A DNA stretch of 64,000 nt from positions 124,001 through 188,000 of the forward strand of contig JAHFJM010000001.1 in NCBI GenBank assembly GCA_023245935.1, given 5' to 3'. Position numbers and translations under genes: made by a program. This stretch comes from Candidatus Peribacteria bacterium. Its GTDB lineage: Bacteria > Patescibacteriota > Gracilibacteria > Peribacterales > Peribacteraceae. Shown here piece by piece: positions 9,401-18,600 of the stretch (position 1 is the stretch's first letter; each line of letters starts with the position of its first letter). The notes under the pieces are model-generated. The model did no database searches. It was not told where the DNA came from and was given only the letters and a program-made list of their open reading frames with translations.

Positions 9401-10187
9401 CCGGCACGTGCGAGAATGCCGCTTCCATCTGATCGAACGGTCGTATGGAGAAATCGCTGTCACGCATCGAGAAACGACCGGTGTCACTGACATTGGAGTT
9501 TTTCTGGATGCAGAGGAGAACATCATGCGCTTCGGCATCCTCGATTCTGCAGTAGTGACTGCTGCAACTTGCGACGAGCGGCACGCCGAATTCTTTCGCG
9601 GCACGAATGAGCTGCTGATTGACCTCGGATTGTCCCGGAACATTCGGCAGATCCATCAGTTCGAAGTAGAGGTTGTCTTTGCCGAAGAACGAACGGTACT
9701 GCTCAACGAGGAGCTTCAAACGTTCACTGTCCTCCGCCATCGCAGCCTGCGGAATCGCTCCGCTGATCGGCCCGGAGAGTGCAATGAGCCCTTTTCCGTA
9801 CTGTTTCAAGAGTTCGGCATCGACTCTCGGCTTGTAATACATGCCTTCGAGTGCCGCTTTCGTCGCAAGCTCAAGAAGATTTTGGTAGCCTTCTTCGTTC
9901 GCAGCCAGAAGGACGAGCGGGTAGCGACGCGTATCGACTCCGCTCTCTTTGTCGAAGCGCGTCCTCGCGGCGACGTACGTTTCAAGCCCAAGAATCGGCT
10001 TGAGCTTGTGCTCTTTGCATGCTTTGTAGAACTCGATCAAACCGTACGTGTAGCCCTTATCCGCAAGCCCGACCGCGGACTGCCCGAGCTCTTTCGCACG
10101 CAGCACGATTTCCTCCGGTGTTGGCACCGCCTCAAGAAGGGAGAAGGTTGAGTGACAATGAAGGTGGACAAAATCAGTAGGTTTCAT
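6462..10187 (-). CDS. dnaE: DNA polymerase III alpha subunit
   Basis: This 1241-residue protein is the replicative polymerase. The N-terminal PHP domain (1-280) begins FVHLHCHSTFSLLEA. The polymerase core carries the catalytic PDIDIDF aspartates near residue 400 and GPGRGSAAGS upstream. Tandem HhH elements, a C-terminal OB fold (KITVAGIVEATKVLHTKKGD) and a tail follow. PHP metal ligands look partly changed: GLADKG where TDHG is usual, and CSSHYC where a D/N-x-H motif is expected. Built-in proofreading may therefore be weak. Residues 1160-1169 (TPNPNPRPNP) are a repeat-encoded insertion. A near copy of the first eight codons (MKPSDFVH) lies upstream at 10237-10260. Confidence 0.97.
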   Translation of the reverse strand: MKPTDFVHLHCHSTFSLLEAVPTPEEIVLRAKELGQSAVGLADKGYTYGLIEFYKACKEHKLKPILGLETYVAARTRFDKESGVDTRRYPLVLLAANEEGYQNLLELATKAALEGMYYKPRVDAELLKQYGKGLIALSGPISGAIPQAAMAEDSERLKLLVEQYRSFFGKDNLYFELMDLPNVPGQSEVNQQLIRAAKEFGVPLVASCSSHYCRIEDAEAHDVLLCIQKNSNVSDTGRFSMRDSDFSIRPFDQMEAAFSHVPEALENTKVIADRCTVSIPFGQYKIPSFPVQKGETEESLLNAQCEQGLQKRYTHIIEKDPEREKEIRSRLTYEIETIKKMGFSGYFLIVADFIAEAKRRGITVGPGRGSAAGSIVSYVLDITTLDPLEHGLLFERFLNPERISMPDIDIDFADTRRDEVLEYVRGKYGSDRVIQICTFGTLAARAAVKDVGRAFGVSFAEMNALAKLISDRPGTELKDALLTDELLTGIQGNDTYKKILEIALKLEGKARHVSVHACGVVITPEPAVRYTALQRAPKDENIIITQYDAKPLESLGLLKMDFLGLKNLTIIQTALLIIERMHGKKIDIALIPTDDKKTFELLSRGETTGVFQLESGGMRRYLKQLKPTRFEDIVAMCALYRPGPMESIPEYIKRKHHPELITYDVPELQPFLEETYGIIVYQEQVQRVVQEFAGFSLGAGYLLIKAVAKKIPALLKEQREKFIQGALAKGRKRETVEKIFALIEPFSGYGFNKSHSACYGRIAYETAYLKAHYPTDFMAALLSSEDGDTDRIAIEIEESRAMGIDVLPPDINESLAHFTSLPNGKIRFGLLGIKGVGESSIRQIIAIRDGADGKDRRPFKTIEDFALRIPSKLLNKKLLESLAKSGAFDSLMERAVLVSQYDKVVEFSKSVGDKGASQSDMFESLGAASTGAGIEFDRIDPASAYRKLIWEKETLGLYVSSHPLAGLRKYISKKARLIDSLSGDDMNRKITVAGIVEATKVLHTKKGDTMAILTIEDPTGRMEVTLFPKTYAECKDILEKPDSILVIAGTLDMRMGQPQLKAEALKRVSLETMVAKAKQEGMFNDEEALHWSAGGRRKEREEEEHLPDEESSVPKFAKKSEMKISGEDLVGPLAAWIQGGMQTEEALKKVGLEKYSLDRTPNPNPRPNPSISIHTITLPARAPKQLLLDIKNIFEAFAGNEKVQLRIGDKTLPVGLTITMSPLLEKRVEEAIKKYELKIEN
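6680..6706. repeat. G-rich repeat inside dnaE
   Basis: The plus strand carries GGGATTGGGACGGGGG followed by TTGGGG and TTTGG, a degenerate 6-7 nt period. It encodes TPNPNPRPNP in the DnaE C-terminal region, the same kind of peptide as in tsaC and secA. Confidence 0.65.
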
Positions 10188-10260
10188 AATAAAGATGAAG
10201 GCTTGCCCTGCACCGGAGCGAAGCGACTGGTGCGGGGTGAACGAAATCGGAGGGCTTCAT
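10171..10260 (-). CDS. 29-codon upstream ORF resembling the dnaE start
   Basis: Read on the minus strand from ATG 10260, this small frame begins MKPSDFVH, against MKPTDFVH for DnaE itself. It then runs through the palindromic element and stops at TGA inside dnaE codons 4-5, in a different frame. The ATG lies 6 nt after a TAAACT hexamer, so it could be the first translated ORF of a leaderless dnaE mRNA, with dnaE translated by re-initiation. It may equally be a non-functional remnant of the original dnaE start. I favour a remnant or coupling ORF over a functional peptide. Confidence 0.35.
10206..10237. repeat. palindromic element upstream of dnaE
   Basis: Arms CCCTGCACC (10206-10214) and GGTGCGGGG (10229-10237) pair with one wobble around the loop GGAGCGAAGCGACT. 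It lies between the dnaE start codon and an upstream copy of the first dnaE codons. Confidence 0.6.
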
Positions 10261-10375
10261 GGGGGAAGTTTACACTAAAAAACTTGTTAACCGCGGGAAG
10301 CATCCCGCTCCCATTCAAGAAAATGGAAGCATGAAAAGGGAGAGCAATACTTTGCGCGTCATCTTCAGAGGTTCC

Positions 10376-12007
10376 TCAGAACGTAAACAACCGGAGTAGC
10401 CCGCCGGGAGTTGACGATGCCGAAGACGATGCCAGCGGTTCCCCGCACTGCAACTGTGCAGGAGGCTGATCGCTCAGATGCAAATCTCCACCGGAGCAGT
10501 AGTCTTCTCCGTCAAACTCCGAGGTGCAGAAGCATTTGTCACTCGCTTTCTCGTCCGTGTACAGCCCCGAGACGTACGGGTGGCAGTATTTGTTGAATGA
10601 GCGTTTGGCAACGGCATCAAGAAGAGAATTGCAGTGACCGTCCACGCACGAACGCCGCAGGAAGTAGACAAGTCTCGGAATGTACTCCTTCGGGAGGAAG
10701 TTTTCCGTGATGGAAGACAATGTCCTGATGGCGGAGTCGAGTGATACGACGGATTCCAAATTGCGTTCGTACGAGTCGCGAAGAATGGCATCGCTCATGC
10801 TCATGAAACGCTCCGTATCCTCGGAAGTATCCGAAAATTCTTTGGATGTATCGAGTTTATACATGAAATAGTACTGCTGCTCATCACCTTGGATCTGGAG
10901 ATCATCAGGCAGCGGTCTGTTCGCTCCGATTTGGCTCTTCCGATCCGCATGTGCTCGGCTGAGAATCAGCGCATTTGGCAGCGTGAAGAAGGAATCGTAG
11001 GAAGGACGAAACAACGTGCCAAATGGCAGCATCTGAGCAAGAGGAGGATCGAACGTTGCCGAGGAGCTGCCGGGATTCTGGAGGAAAGAAGGATCAAAGA
11101 AATCAGGAAACGCCGCAAGCACCGTATCGAAAGCCGCTGCACTCCCCGACTCCGGTGATTTCGGTCGGAGACATCCTTCCTGCTCCGCGTGCGGAGGGGG
11201 AGTGGCGGGGCTGCCGGGAGGATCCGGCGGGACAGCTCCTGTCAGGAGAGCAATCGTACTGTCGATGTTGAAAATCGCGTCCCTGACGAGCGTGAAAATA
11301 TCCGATGCGAGCGAGCCGGATTGATCCATAAAGTAAATCAAATCGCCTGCCTCCATCTGCAATTTGGGAGGAAGCGGGGGCAGACCGTCCCGAACGAAAG
11401 CAAGCATGTCCGCATCGCAACCGTAGCTCTTGATGTCGTATGAATTTCCGGAACTGTTTGGCAACGCGCCGATGAAGTGCGGAGCGTAATCCGTCGTGTA
11501 GGGGCAGAGGGGAGCGGTCGAATCGGGATCGACCTCGGTTCCTCCGAAAGGATCTTTGAGTCTCAGACGATTGTCCTGAAACGAAGGATCAATCGAACCC
11601 TTGAGGAACGCTCTGTACGCGGTGACGGCGTACTCGTAGATCGAACGGAGCCGGGTGGAAGCATCGATATTGCACGCGGTCGTTGCAGTATTGAACGCAG
11701 CGTAGACATCGTTCAGTTTCGACTGCAGCAGAAGACGATCACTCTCGAAACAGAGCGTGCGCTCGCGGAGAAATTGCGATTCGATCCCAAGCTCGAGGAG
11801 GAGTGTGCGTTCGTCACGAACAACGGAGAGATTCTTCCTGATCTCTCCCATCAGTGCATTATTATCGCAACTCCCGCCCCCTGATGGAACTGCGGCGATC
11901 CCCGCATCGATTTGCTTCAGAACTCCATCCACCCACGGAGACAGCGGAGTGGCTCCGGCAATCTGCGGGAAGAGAACCAAGCCGATAAGGAGAAGAATGC
12001 GACGCAT
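10376..12007 (-). CDS. secreted cysteine-rich protein, fifth gene of secreted operon
   Basis: This 543-residue protein has a signal peptide (MRRILLLIGLVLFPQIAGA, cut near residue 19). About 14 cysteines are spread over the mature part, including CFCTSEFDGEDYC near the end, suggesting disulfides or metal binding outside the membrane. I see no recognised domain. The segment GDLIYFMDQSGSLASDIFTL superficially resembles a von Willebrand MIDAS loop (DxSxS), but order and context are not convincing. The chosen ATG is 4 nt after the preceding stop; an in-frame start 41 codons upstream would overlap that gene and hide the signal peptide. It is last in the five-gene operon, 188 nt before dnaE. Confidence 0.85.
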   Translation of the reverse strand: MRRILLLIGLVLFPQIAGATPLSPWVDGVLKQIDAGIAAVPSGGGSCDNNALMGEIRKNLSVVRDERTLLLELGIESQFLRERTLCFESDRLLLQSKLNDVYAAFNTATTACNIDASTRLRSIYEYAVTAYRAFLKGSIDPSFQDNRLRLKDPFGGTEVDPDSTAPLCPYTTDYAPHFIGALPNSSGNSYDIKSYGCDADMLAFVRDGLPPLPPKLQMEAGDLIYFMDQSGSLASDIFTLVRDAIFNIDSTIALLTGAVPPDPPGSPATPPPHAEQEGCLRPKSPESGSAAAFDTVLAAFPDFFDPSFLQNPGSSSATFDPPLAQMLPFGTLFRPSYDSFFTLPNALILSRAHADRKSQIGANRPLPDDLQIQGDEQQYYFMYKLDTSKEFSDTSEDTERFMSMSDAILRDSYERNLESVVSLDSAIRTLSSITENFLPKEYIPRLVYFLRRSCVDGHCNSLLDAVAKRSFNKYCHPYVSGLYTDEKASDKCFCTSEFDGEDYCSGGDLHLSDQPPAQLQCGEPLASSSASSTPGGLLRLFTF

Positions 12008-12011
12008 GAGC

Positions 12012-13874
12012 TTACGGTCCGAATTCTTTGAAGGGTCCCGTCCACGGGCAAGGGGTGATGGTGACGGGAGCACGCTTGAGATCCTGCAACAGGTCACCCA
12101 TCTGCCGGACAAACTGTGCCATCGCGGCAAACAGTTTCTGGTTCACGGGAATCGCCTGGTCGAGTGCGACGCGCTGACCAAGGGGAAGCGCAATCGACAG
12201 GAAGTCATCCTGACTCTTCGCGATCTCCGCTGCATTCCTGACAATGGTGTTCACAGCGGTCATCTGCTCGTCGCTCGGCGACTGTGCAATTGTGTCATCA
12301 TGGAACGCACAGTCACTCAGAACGCCGCGTGCAGCATCACCGTTCTTGATGCAGTACTCCCGCTCAAAATCCTGCACGAGCAGGTGTCCCACGTACCGCG
12401 GCAGAACGAACGGGGACTTGTGCGCCGTCTCGGCGTACAGCCCGAGTCTCGGATCCGCACGCACGCAGGAGAGGTACGGCGAGGTGTTCTCATCGATCAG
12501 CGTCGTATTGCGATTCGGCACCAAGGTGTGCCCATGCATCGACTGTGCGAGACAGTGACCGATATAACATGCGTGTGCACTGATGTCGTCGGGGTAGAGA
12601 ATTTTGGTTTCCGGTGAGCAGAGAGTATCCGTATCCGCGGGCTTCAGACTCGAATTGATTTGCCCCGGATTTCCGGGAGGGGTGAGCGGTGTGCCGTCAT
12701 CTGCGTACAGATTGTTCAGATCTTTGCAGACGTCCGGTCCGGCATCGGTCTCGGTTGTGTCGACCGAACATTCGACAAGCGAGATGACTCGGGATCCGCT
12801 GCCGCTTGAAGAACTGCTACTGCTGCTCGAACTTCCGTTTGCACACTGCGCAGCACTCACGGATGCCTTGCGACACAGGTAGCCTTGCTTCCCGACCGTG
12901 CGACTGCAGAGAGGAGACCGAACTCCCTTACTCGCACTCGATGCACTCCCTTGGTACGAGAAAGGATACGCGAGCACTTTCGCAATCGATCCCTTCGCAA
13001 GAGTCGGATAGTCGTCCGCCTGCTCGATTTCGAGACGTGTGAAGTGAGAAGGATAGATCCACATCAGACCGAGATCATCTTTCCTCGCCCAGAGCGCGAC
13101 ATTGCCGACTTGTTTGAAGGAAGGCGTGACGAATTCTCCGGTCGCCTGAGGATCTCCCAGAATTTTGAGCGTCGCTGCGATATCAGCGAGTGACGAGCCG
13201 ATATCATCGCCGACCCCCGAGAATCGCGGATCAAGTTCTCTGCCGTCCCTGAAGTATCCGTGATGGAATCGCAGAATTACTTTATCCAAATCCTCCGAGC
13301 TGAGCGCTTTGAGCTTCCCGTCAAGCGCATCGAACTGAGTGTCAGCTGCTTTGTCCCAGGGAAGAAGCCCGGCTCCGGTTCCCGACCAGACATGCTTGAG
13401 GATCAAGCTTAAGGTTCCCATGCGGATCGGTCGATGCGGTTCATCGGCAATCGCAAGTTCGGAACCGTTCGTTGCCATGAGAAGATCATCCCCAAGACGA
13501 TCCGCCTGCTCCTCCGCATCCACAAGCGACAGAATGCCATCTCTCACTCCGGTGCATCCCGCATCCGATGCTCCCATCACGAAGAGTATTTTCTCTCCTG
13601 AGGCATCCACTTTGTTCTGGCAGAGCCCGTCTCCTCCGGCTGTCCACAGCTTTCCGTCTACTGCTGATTTCACGTCGTCTCTCGTCAGCTTGATGCCGGA
13701 GTCCTCCCACCGCAGCATTTCGTCGATCACGAAATCCGAAATTTGATTGCTCGGGTACCCCATCGGACCGCGGGTCTTCGCATCGTCCATGAACGTATCG
13801 AACATGGAGGCTTCCGCTCCGCTTGCGGGGAGGAGGATCAGGAGCGCCAGGAGTGATGAAAAGATTTTTTTCAT
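12012..13874 (-). CDS. secreted cysteine-rich protein with polyserine linker, fourth gene of secreted operon
   Basis: This protein of about 620 residues begins with a clear signal peptide (MKKIFSSLLALLILLPASGAEA). A GTG four codons upstream (13886) is an alternative start. The N-terminal half contains MFDTFMDDAKTRG and helical segments. The middle has a Ser/Gly linker (NGSSSSSSSSSSGSGS), and the C-terminal half carries most of the roughly 14 cysteines (for example HACYIGHCLAQ) and several short helices. No family is recognised. It is separated by 18 nt from the preceding gene and by 4 nt from the next, so these are almost certainly co-transcribed. Function is unknown. Confidence 0.85.
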   Translation of the reverse strand: MKKIFSSLLALLILLPASGAEASMFDTFMDDAKTRGPMGYPSNQISDFVIDEMLRWEDSGIKLTRDDVKSAVDGKLWTAGGDGLCQNKVDASGEKILFVMGASDAGCTGVRDGILSLVDAEEQADRLGDDLLMATNGSELAIADEPHRPIRMGTLSLILKHVWSGTGAGLLPWDKAADTQFDALDGKLKALSSEDLDKVILRFHHGYFRDGRELDPRFSGVGDDIGSSLADIAATLKILGDPQATGEFVTPSFKQVGNVALWARKDDLGLMWIYPSHFTRLEIEQADDYPTLAKGSIAKVLAYPFSYQGSASSASKGVRSPLCSRTVGKQGYLCRKASVSAAQCANGSSSSSSSSSSGSGSRVISLVECSVDTTETDAGPDVCKDLNNLYADDGTPLTPPGNPGQINSSLKPADTDTLCSPETKILYPDDISAHACYIGHCLAQSMHGHTLVPNRNTTLIDENTSPYLSCVRADPRLGLYAETAHKSPFVLPRYVGHLLVQDFEREYCIKNGDAARGVLSDCAFHDDTIAQSPSDEQMTAVNTIVRNAAEIAKSQDDFLSIALPLGQRVALDQAIPVNQKLFAAMAQFVRQMGDLLQDLKRAPVTITPCPWTGPFKEFGP

Positions 13875-13892
13875 GGAGAGTTTCACTGAGGA

Positions 13893-14843
13893 TTACGGGA
13901 GTGAATGATCGCGATCGTGTACCGAGGTGAGTGCGTCCCAGATTTTCGGCATGCAACTCGTCGCATCGGCGAGGAGACTCAATTCGTTCTTGAGGTCGAG
14001 TGACGCTCTCTGGAAACAGGTGAGCTGCAACGCGTACGCGTAGTTGAGTTCGAGAGACCGAAGCACATGAACCGTCCTGAGCATCGCGGTGCGCGCACGC
14101 TGCTTCTCGTTCTCAAGACGCGTGAGGAAGAAGCCGAGACGCACGGCGAAGACTTCGTGCGTATTTCCGGTTTTACAAGACCCCCCGCACGTTTCGTCAT
14201 CGGATTGAGTTGTTGAACAGTGAGTGTCCGAGTCGACGTGAACGCAGAGATTAAGATCGCTGCAGCAGTAGAGTTTCGGATTGTCGAGATCCAAATTTCT
14301 GCCAACAAGAGAGTCCGATGACCGCGCAAGTTCATCCAATTTGCACTCGTACTCACGCTGGAACTCTCCGAGAATCGATGTGAACGATTCGAATGTCACC
14401 GGTCGAAGTTTGGTTCCTCCGAGAGCCGACGTGTAATGCCATCCGGGCAGAAGCTCGGCGAGCGCTTTCAATTTGTCGATTGCCGGACCGCTGCCACCCT
14501 GCGACTCGTCGAGGCAACTCCACTGCGACGGTTGTTTGAAGTACTCTTCCCGTTCACCGACCACCGTCGACACGTTCTCCGTAAATTTGTCCGTTGATTC
14601 CTTCAGTGTTTCAAGATCTTCGAAGACGGTTCCGACCGTGGTGCACGCACGCGGGTTGGTGCTTGAACTGCTGGAGGAGTTGCCGCCGGATACCAAACCG
14701 CCGAGAAGACTCGCACCGAGGAAATATCGCGACGATGCGGCGACCACGCTCAGGAAAAAAAGCACGACCAGAAGCGCCTGATGGCGACGTGCTTTCTTGA
14801 GCCACTTCTTCTGCACTTTGGAGAGAGTCTGCGAATAGTTCAT
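13893..14843 (-). CDS. membrane-anchored cysteine-rich protein, third gene of secreted operon
   Basis: This 316-residue protein has a short basic cytoplasmic head (KVQKKWLKKARRHQ), one transmembrane helix at about 23-45 (ALLVVLFFLSVVAASSRYFL), a short Ser linker (GGNSSSSSST) and an external domain. That domain has about 13 cysteines, clustered in LYCCSDLNLCVHVDSDTHC and ETCGGSCKTG. The topology is type II (N-in). Its start codon overlaps the previous stop in ATGA (14840-14843), a sign of translational coupling. No recognised family. Confidence 0.85.
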   Translation of the reverse strand: MNYSQTLSKVQKKWLKKARRHQALLVVLFFLSVVAASSRYFLGASLLGGLVSGGNSSSSSSTNPRACTTVGTVFEDLETLKESTDKFTENVSTVVGEREEYFKQPSQWSCLDESQGGSGPAIDKLKALAELLPGWHYTSALGGTKLRPVTFESFTSILGEFQREYECKLDELARSSDSLVGRNLDLDNPKLYCCSDLNLCVHVDSDTHCSTTQSDDETCGGSCKTGNTHEVFAVRLGFFLTRLENEKQRARTAMLRTVHVLRSLELNYAYALQLTCFQRASLDLKNELSLLADATSCMPKIWDALTSVHDRDHSLP

Positions 14844-15655
14844 AGCCCTGGAGTAGAGAATGACGAAGAAGATGAGAAAGAGTACGACGATGAAGAGAAT
14901 GAGTTGGAAGAAGAGGAATTGGCGCTTCCGGAAATATCCGGGTTATCGCACTGACCGACGAAGCAGGGAACCTCATGCATTTTCCCGAGAAGGTTCACCA
15001 TGTCCCGGATCGGCTGCAAGACTTCGCTCGGGAACTCTCCCTGGAACCAGTCGATCATCCCGGACAACTGCAGCAAACCCCGGTAGCCGCTGTCATACGA
15101 GAACGCCAGTTGGAGCACGGAACGTTCGGTCTTCATCGACTGCGATGTGAGCCGGTCGCACTCGTGCTCCAAGCTGACCCGATCGAGCTGCGTGAGTGCA
15201 TCTTCCGTGAAACTGCAGCTTCCAAAAGTCTTCCCGGATTGATCCTTGCACCCAAGCTGTTTCACCGTGATCGTTGTTCCGGCATTCAAATCAAACGACC
15301 GTTTCATCGCAAGGCAGATGGCATTCATCCGGCAACCGAGGACGCGGTAACTTTCGACGACGGGTTCGATCAGTTCGGAGGAGAGCCGCTCCTTCGTTTC
15401 GAGAATTCCGGTCTGTGCGGATGATGCAAAGCCGCCGGTCAAGACGGAAAATTTTCCGTCTGCGTCTTCCCGCGCGCCGAACACTCGGGCACGGTACTCG
15501 TCATGGGTGTCGCTCATCGCTTCGATGATCTGCTGTCTGCACGCCGCAGGAGATGCGGATGGAGCACCGGAAACGGAGTGTGATCTCAGGAGACTGACAA
15601 CGCTCAGAAGCGTGAGCGCACCGACGCCGATGACGAGAGATTTGACGATTTTCAT
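14840..15655 (-). CDS. secreted or anchored protein with serine-rich tail, second gene of secreted operon
   Basis: This 271-residue protein has an N-terminal hydrophobic segment at about 5-23 (KSLVIGVGALTLLSVVSLL) that is either a signal peptide or an anchor. The body is largely helical with 9 cysteines (for example LGCRMNAICLAM and VPCFVGQC). The last about 35 residues are almost all serine, with asparagine and phenylalanine, ending STPGL. Such a tail is unusual and could be a flexible or glycosylated spacer. The start overlaps the preceding stop in ATGA (15652-15655). No family is recognised. Confidence 0.85.
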   Translation of the reverse strand: MKIVKSLVIGVGALTLLSVVSLLRSHSVSGAPSASPAACRQQIIEAMSDTHDEYRARVFGAREDADGKFSVLTGGFASSAQTGILETKERLSSELIEPVVESYRVLGCRMNAICLAMKRSFDLNAGTTITVKQLGCKDQSGKTFGSCSFTEDALTQLDRVSLEHECDRLTSQSMKTERSVLQLAFSYDSGYRGLLQLSGMIDWFQGEFPSEVLQPIRDMVNLLGKMHEVPCFVGQCDNPDISGSANSSSSNSFSSSSYSFSSSSSFSTPGL

Positions 15656-18600
15656 GGGGTGGACGCGGGACGCAGTTCGACCTCGACGGGAAGATCGAGG
15701 TGCGGAAATAATCGCTTGAGGATGGGGATCGGCGCATGGAGGTACGGATTTGTTTTCTCCGCATCGTCTGCGGAAAGCGTTGTGTCCCCGTACGGCGGCA
15801 GTGTTGCTTTTTCCAGCGTACTCGCAACCGAACTGAAGTCACTTGTCGCATTCGGGAAGAACATCTGCCACTTCACCGTCGTCGACTGCTGCGCCGGAAG
15901 GAGCGCGCAGATAACATCTTCGTTGCACTTGAGCGGAGTGACGGAAGGCTCTTGCTGCACTCGCTGCGTTCTTCCCGCGAAGTCCGGAATCCTGTTCGGC
16001 ATCCACCGTGAGAATAGGCGTGCGACGCGTTCTTTGAGGTCATTCTCGATGTGGATGATCCGATCGGGATTCCCCGCTTCCGTCGGCGGAATCAGAACGC
16101 TCCGGATGAATCTGCAATACATCCCGCGCATGTTGTGGCGATCGAACGAAAAGTTCGTATCGGATTCTTTCTCCGCGATACCGCCGTTCGCACTCTCCCG
16201 CGCTTCCTGCGCGAGTTGATCTTCGACCGTCGTCCCGTCGATCTTCACGCGGAATTTCCGGAGAACGTCTTTCGCGGCGGCAAGGCTGGTCACCGTCGGT
16301 ATCTCGAGAATACGCGGAGTCGGAAGCTGTACCGTCGGGCTGGTGAACGAATCGAAAATCGACGCATCGGGGAGTGTCGGCAGATCGGGAAAATTCGAGA
16401 CATCCTCGGGTGGAGAATTCAGAAGCGGCGGATGCGGCAATTTGATTTTCACCTGAATCGGCCAGAGCACAGGAACTTTGAGGTCTCCTTTCGGAAGCGA
16501 GAGGAAGGAGAAATCGTAGAGCTGATCCTTCGGTCTAGGGACGGGGAAATTGCGAAGATCATCCGGAGGAACGTACTCTTTGTTCCTGCCCGTATGCGGC
16601 GGTCGGTCTCCCCACCAACGATCGAGAAGTGAATAGACGTCCAACGAATAGCGTTGATTGGAACACCACTGGAGCTGACACCGATCCGCCATCAACATCG
16701 AATTCTGGATATGCCGCCAGATGTTCTTCAGTCTTCTGATCTCTTCTGATCTCTGCGCCGCTTCCTTCAGTTTCCCCGTATTGTCTTTGTACCAATTCGC
16801 CATGAACGTATCGATCTCACGCAGAGGATTCAGGAGCGTGACCAGTTCCTTGCTGAGCGCACCTCGCAGCACACGTTCTTGATCAAGTGCAGTGCGATAA
16901 CCCTGCAATTTTGTGATGAGCGGATCCGCAAGATTCGCGTACGACGTGCGACCGGTGCGACTTGCATCCAGCGTTTCAAGTTGTTTCCACTGATTCCACT
17001 CGAGAATCAGCGTATCGATCTCCGCCTTCGATGCGAGGGGGATGAGGATAGGAATCCGTACTTCGCTCACAGGCAAGACATAACTCTGCTTGAAGGACGC
17101 GAGAACGTTTCCGATGTCTTCGGGCCCCGCACGCAATGTCAGTTCGACGGTGCCGTTCGGTTTCGAGACGGTTCCCTTCACGTACTGAAACAGCGGGTTC
17201 TTGTCATCAAGACCGACCAAAAATCTTGCGGGCATGATGAGCCGCACCGTCGGATCGCGCACGAGTTCGAGAAGAATGTTCTCCTGCGCTTCCCAGTATT
17301 TGCTCATCGCGCGGTGATCGGAATCGTCGAACATGTCCGTTCGCGCATTCTTCGGCACGGATTTGCTTGCGAGCTGTTTCGTCTCGACGATCGCACCGAG
17401 GACGCCGGTGACATCGGACGGATCATCGAATCCCTTTTGAATTTCTTTCAGTGCTTTGACATCGAGAATCGTCAGATTCGTCTGCGTGTCGGCGATCCAC
17501 GGGCTCGGCACGGAGCGGGAGGGTCTGACGGGATCGGTTATCTTCGGAGGGCTCGGAGGGAAGGGGCTATCCACATTCTCCTTCTGCTTCCCGCCTTCCG
17601 TATCCTTCCACTCCGGCGTCGGATCCGTCAGTACGATCTCACACTGCTCGTCATTGTCCTTCCCTATGCCGTCTCCGTATCCGCTTGTCACCGTATCCCT
17701 CGGATCAAAAGGGTTGCCATCAGCGTTCGTCTCTTTGTAGTACTCGTAACACTCGGCACGCAGCGTTCCGCCGGGCGGTGTCACCTTCACTCCGGGAACC
17801 ATGTAGTCCGTTGCATAGTGGCGGTAGAACGAACTGGGGAGCCCCACATGCTCGCCTTTAACTTTTTCTATGATATGCCAATAGATGCAACCGGGACCGC
17901 AGGAGCGAAGCTCATACTCGCACTCCGTCATTTTATTCTTAAACGATGGCAACCAGTCCGTCCTGCACGTCGTATTCTTCGGAACATCGGTGGAAGGAGG
18001 CAGCTCTACCGCACCCTGAGGAACGAGAATCGGCGGCATGATCGCGCTACTCTTCTCCGGACGAACGCCGCTGGTTCCCTCGCACTCAAAAGTCGTACCC
18101 GGGTCAAAGCAGTAGCGCTTCGCGGGTCTCTTTGAGCAAATAGCGAAACCATCGTTGGGTGTGTGTCCTTCACAATCGCACGTACTCGTCACTGGAGGAT
18201 GAATGACGACGAGCATCGACATGGCATGCCATGCATCGTAGAGTTTCTTGCAGTATTTGGGGGTTGCCTTCTCATACCGTGTACACCAACCGGATGGATT
18301 GATGTCGATATACCCTGCCCCTCCTTCCACCACTGCGACCGAACCTCCGTCAAAATTTTTACATTCGATCTCCGTACCCGAACAGGGACTTTCGCGCAAT
18401 TTGACGTCCAGCTCCAGTCTTTTCAGATCCTCATCGTACATTACCGATGTATACAAATCGCACGCGGATTCATAGCCGAATGCACTGTCGGGATACTGAA
18501 AGGCACCCCGTACCCCGACTCCGGTTTTCATATTCCCGAGCGGGCTGAGGTTATCCCTCCCGGGCAGTGCGATCGGATCCGGTCCTCCGTTTCTGCGGTA

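Noticed and set aside
10931-11350. von Willebrand A domain in the fifth secreted-operon protein
   Set aside because: Only a DQSGS-like string is present. The other MIDAS residues and the alternating strand-helix pattern are not evident.
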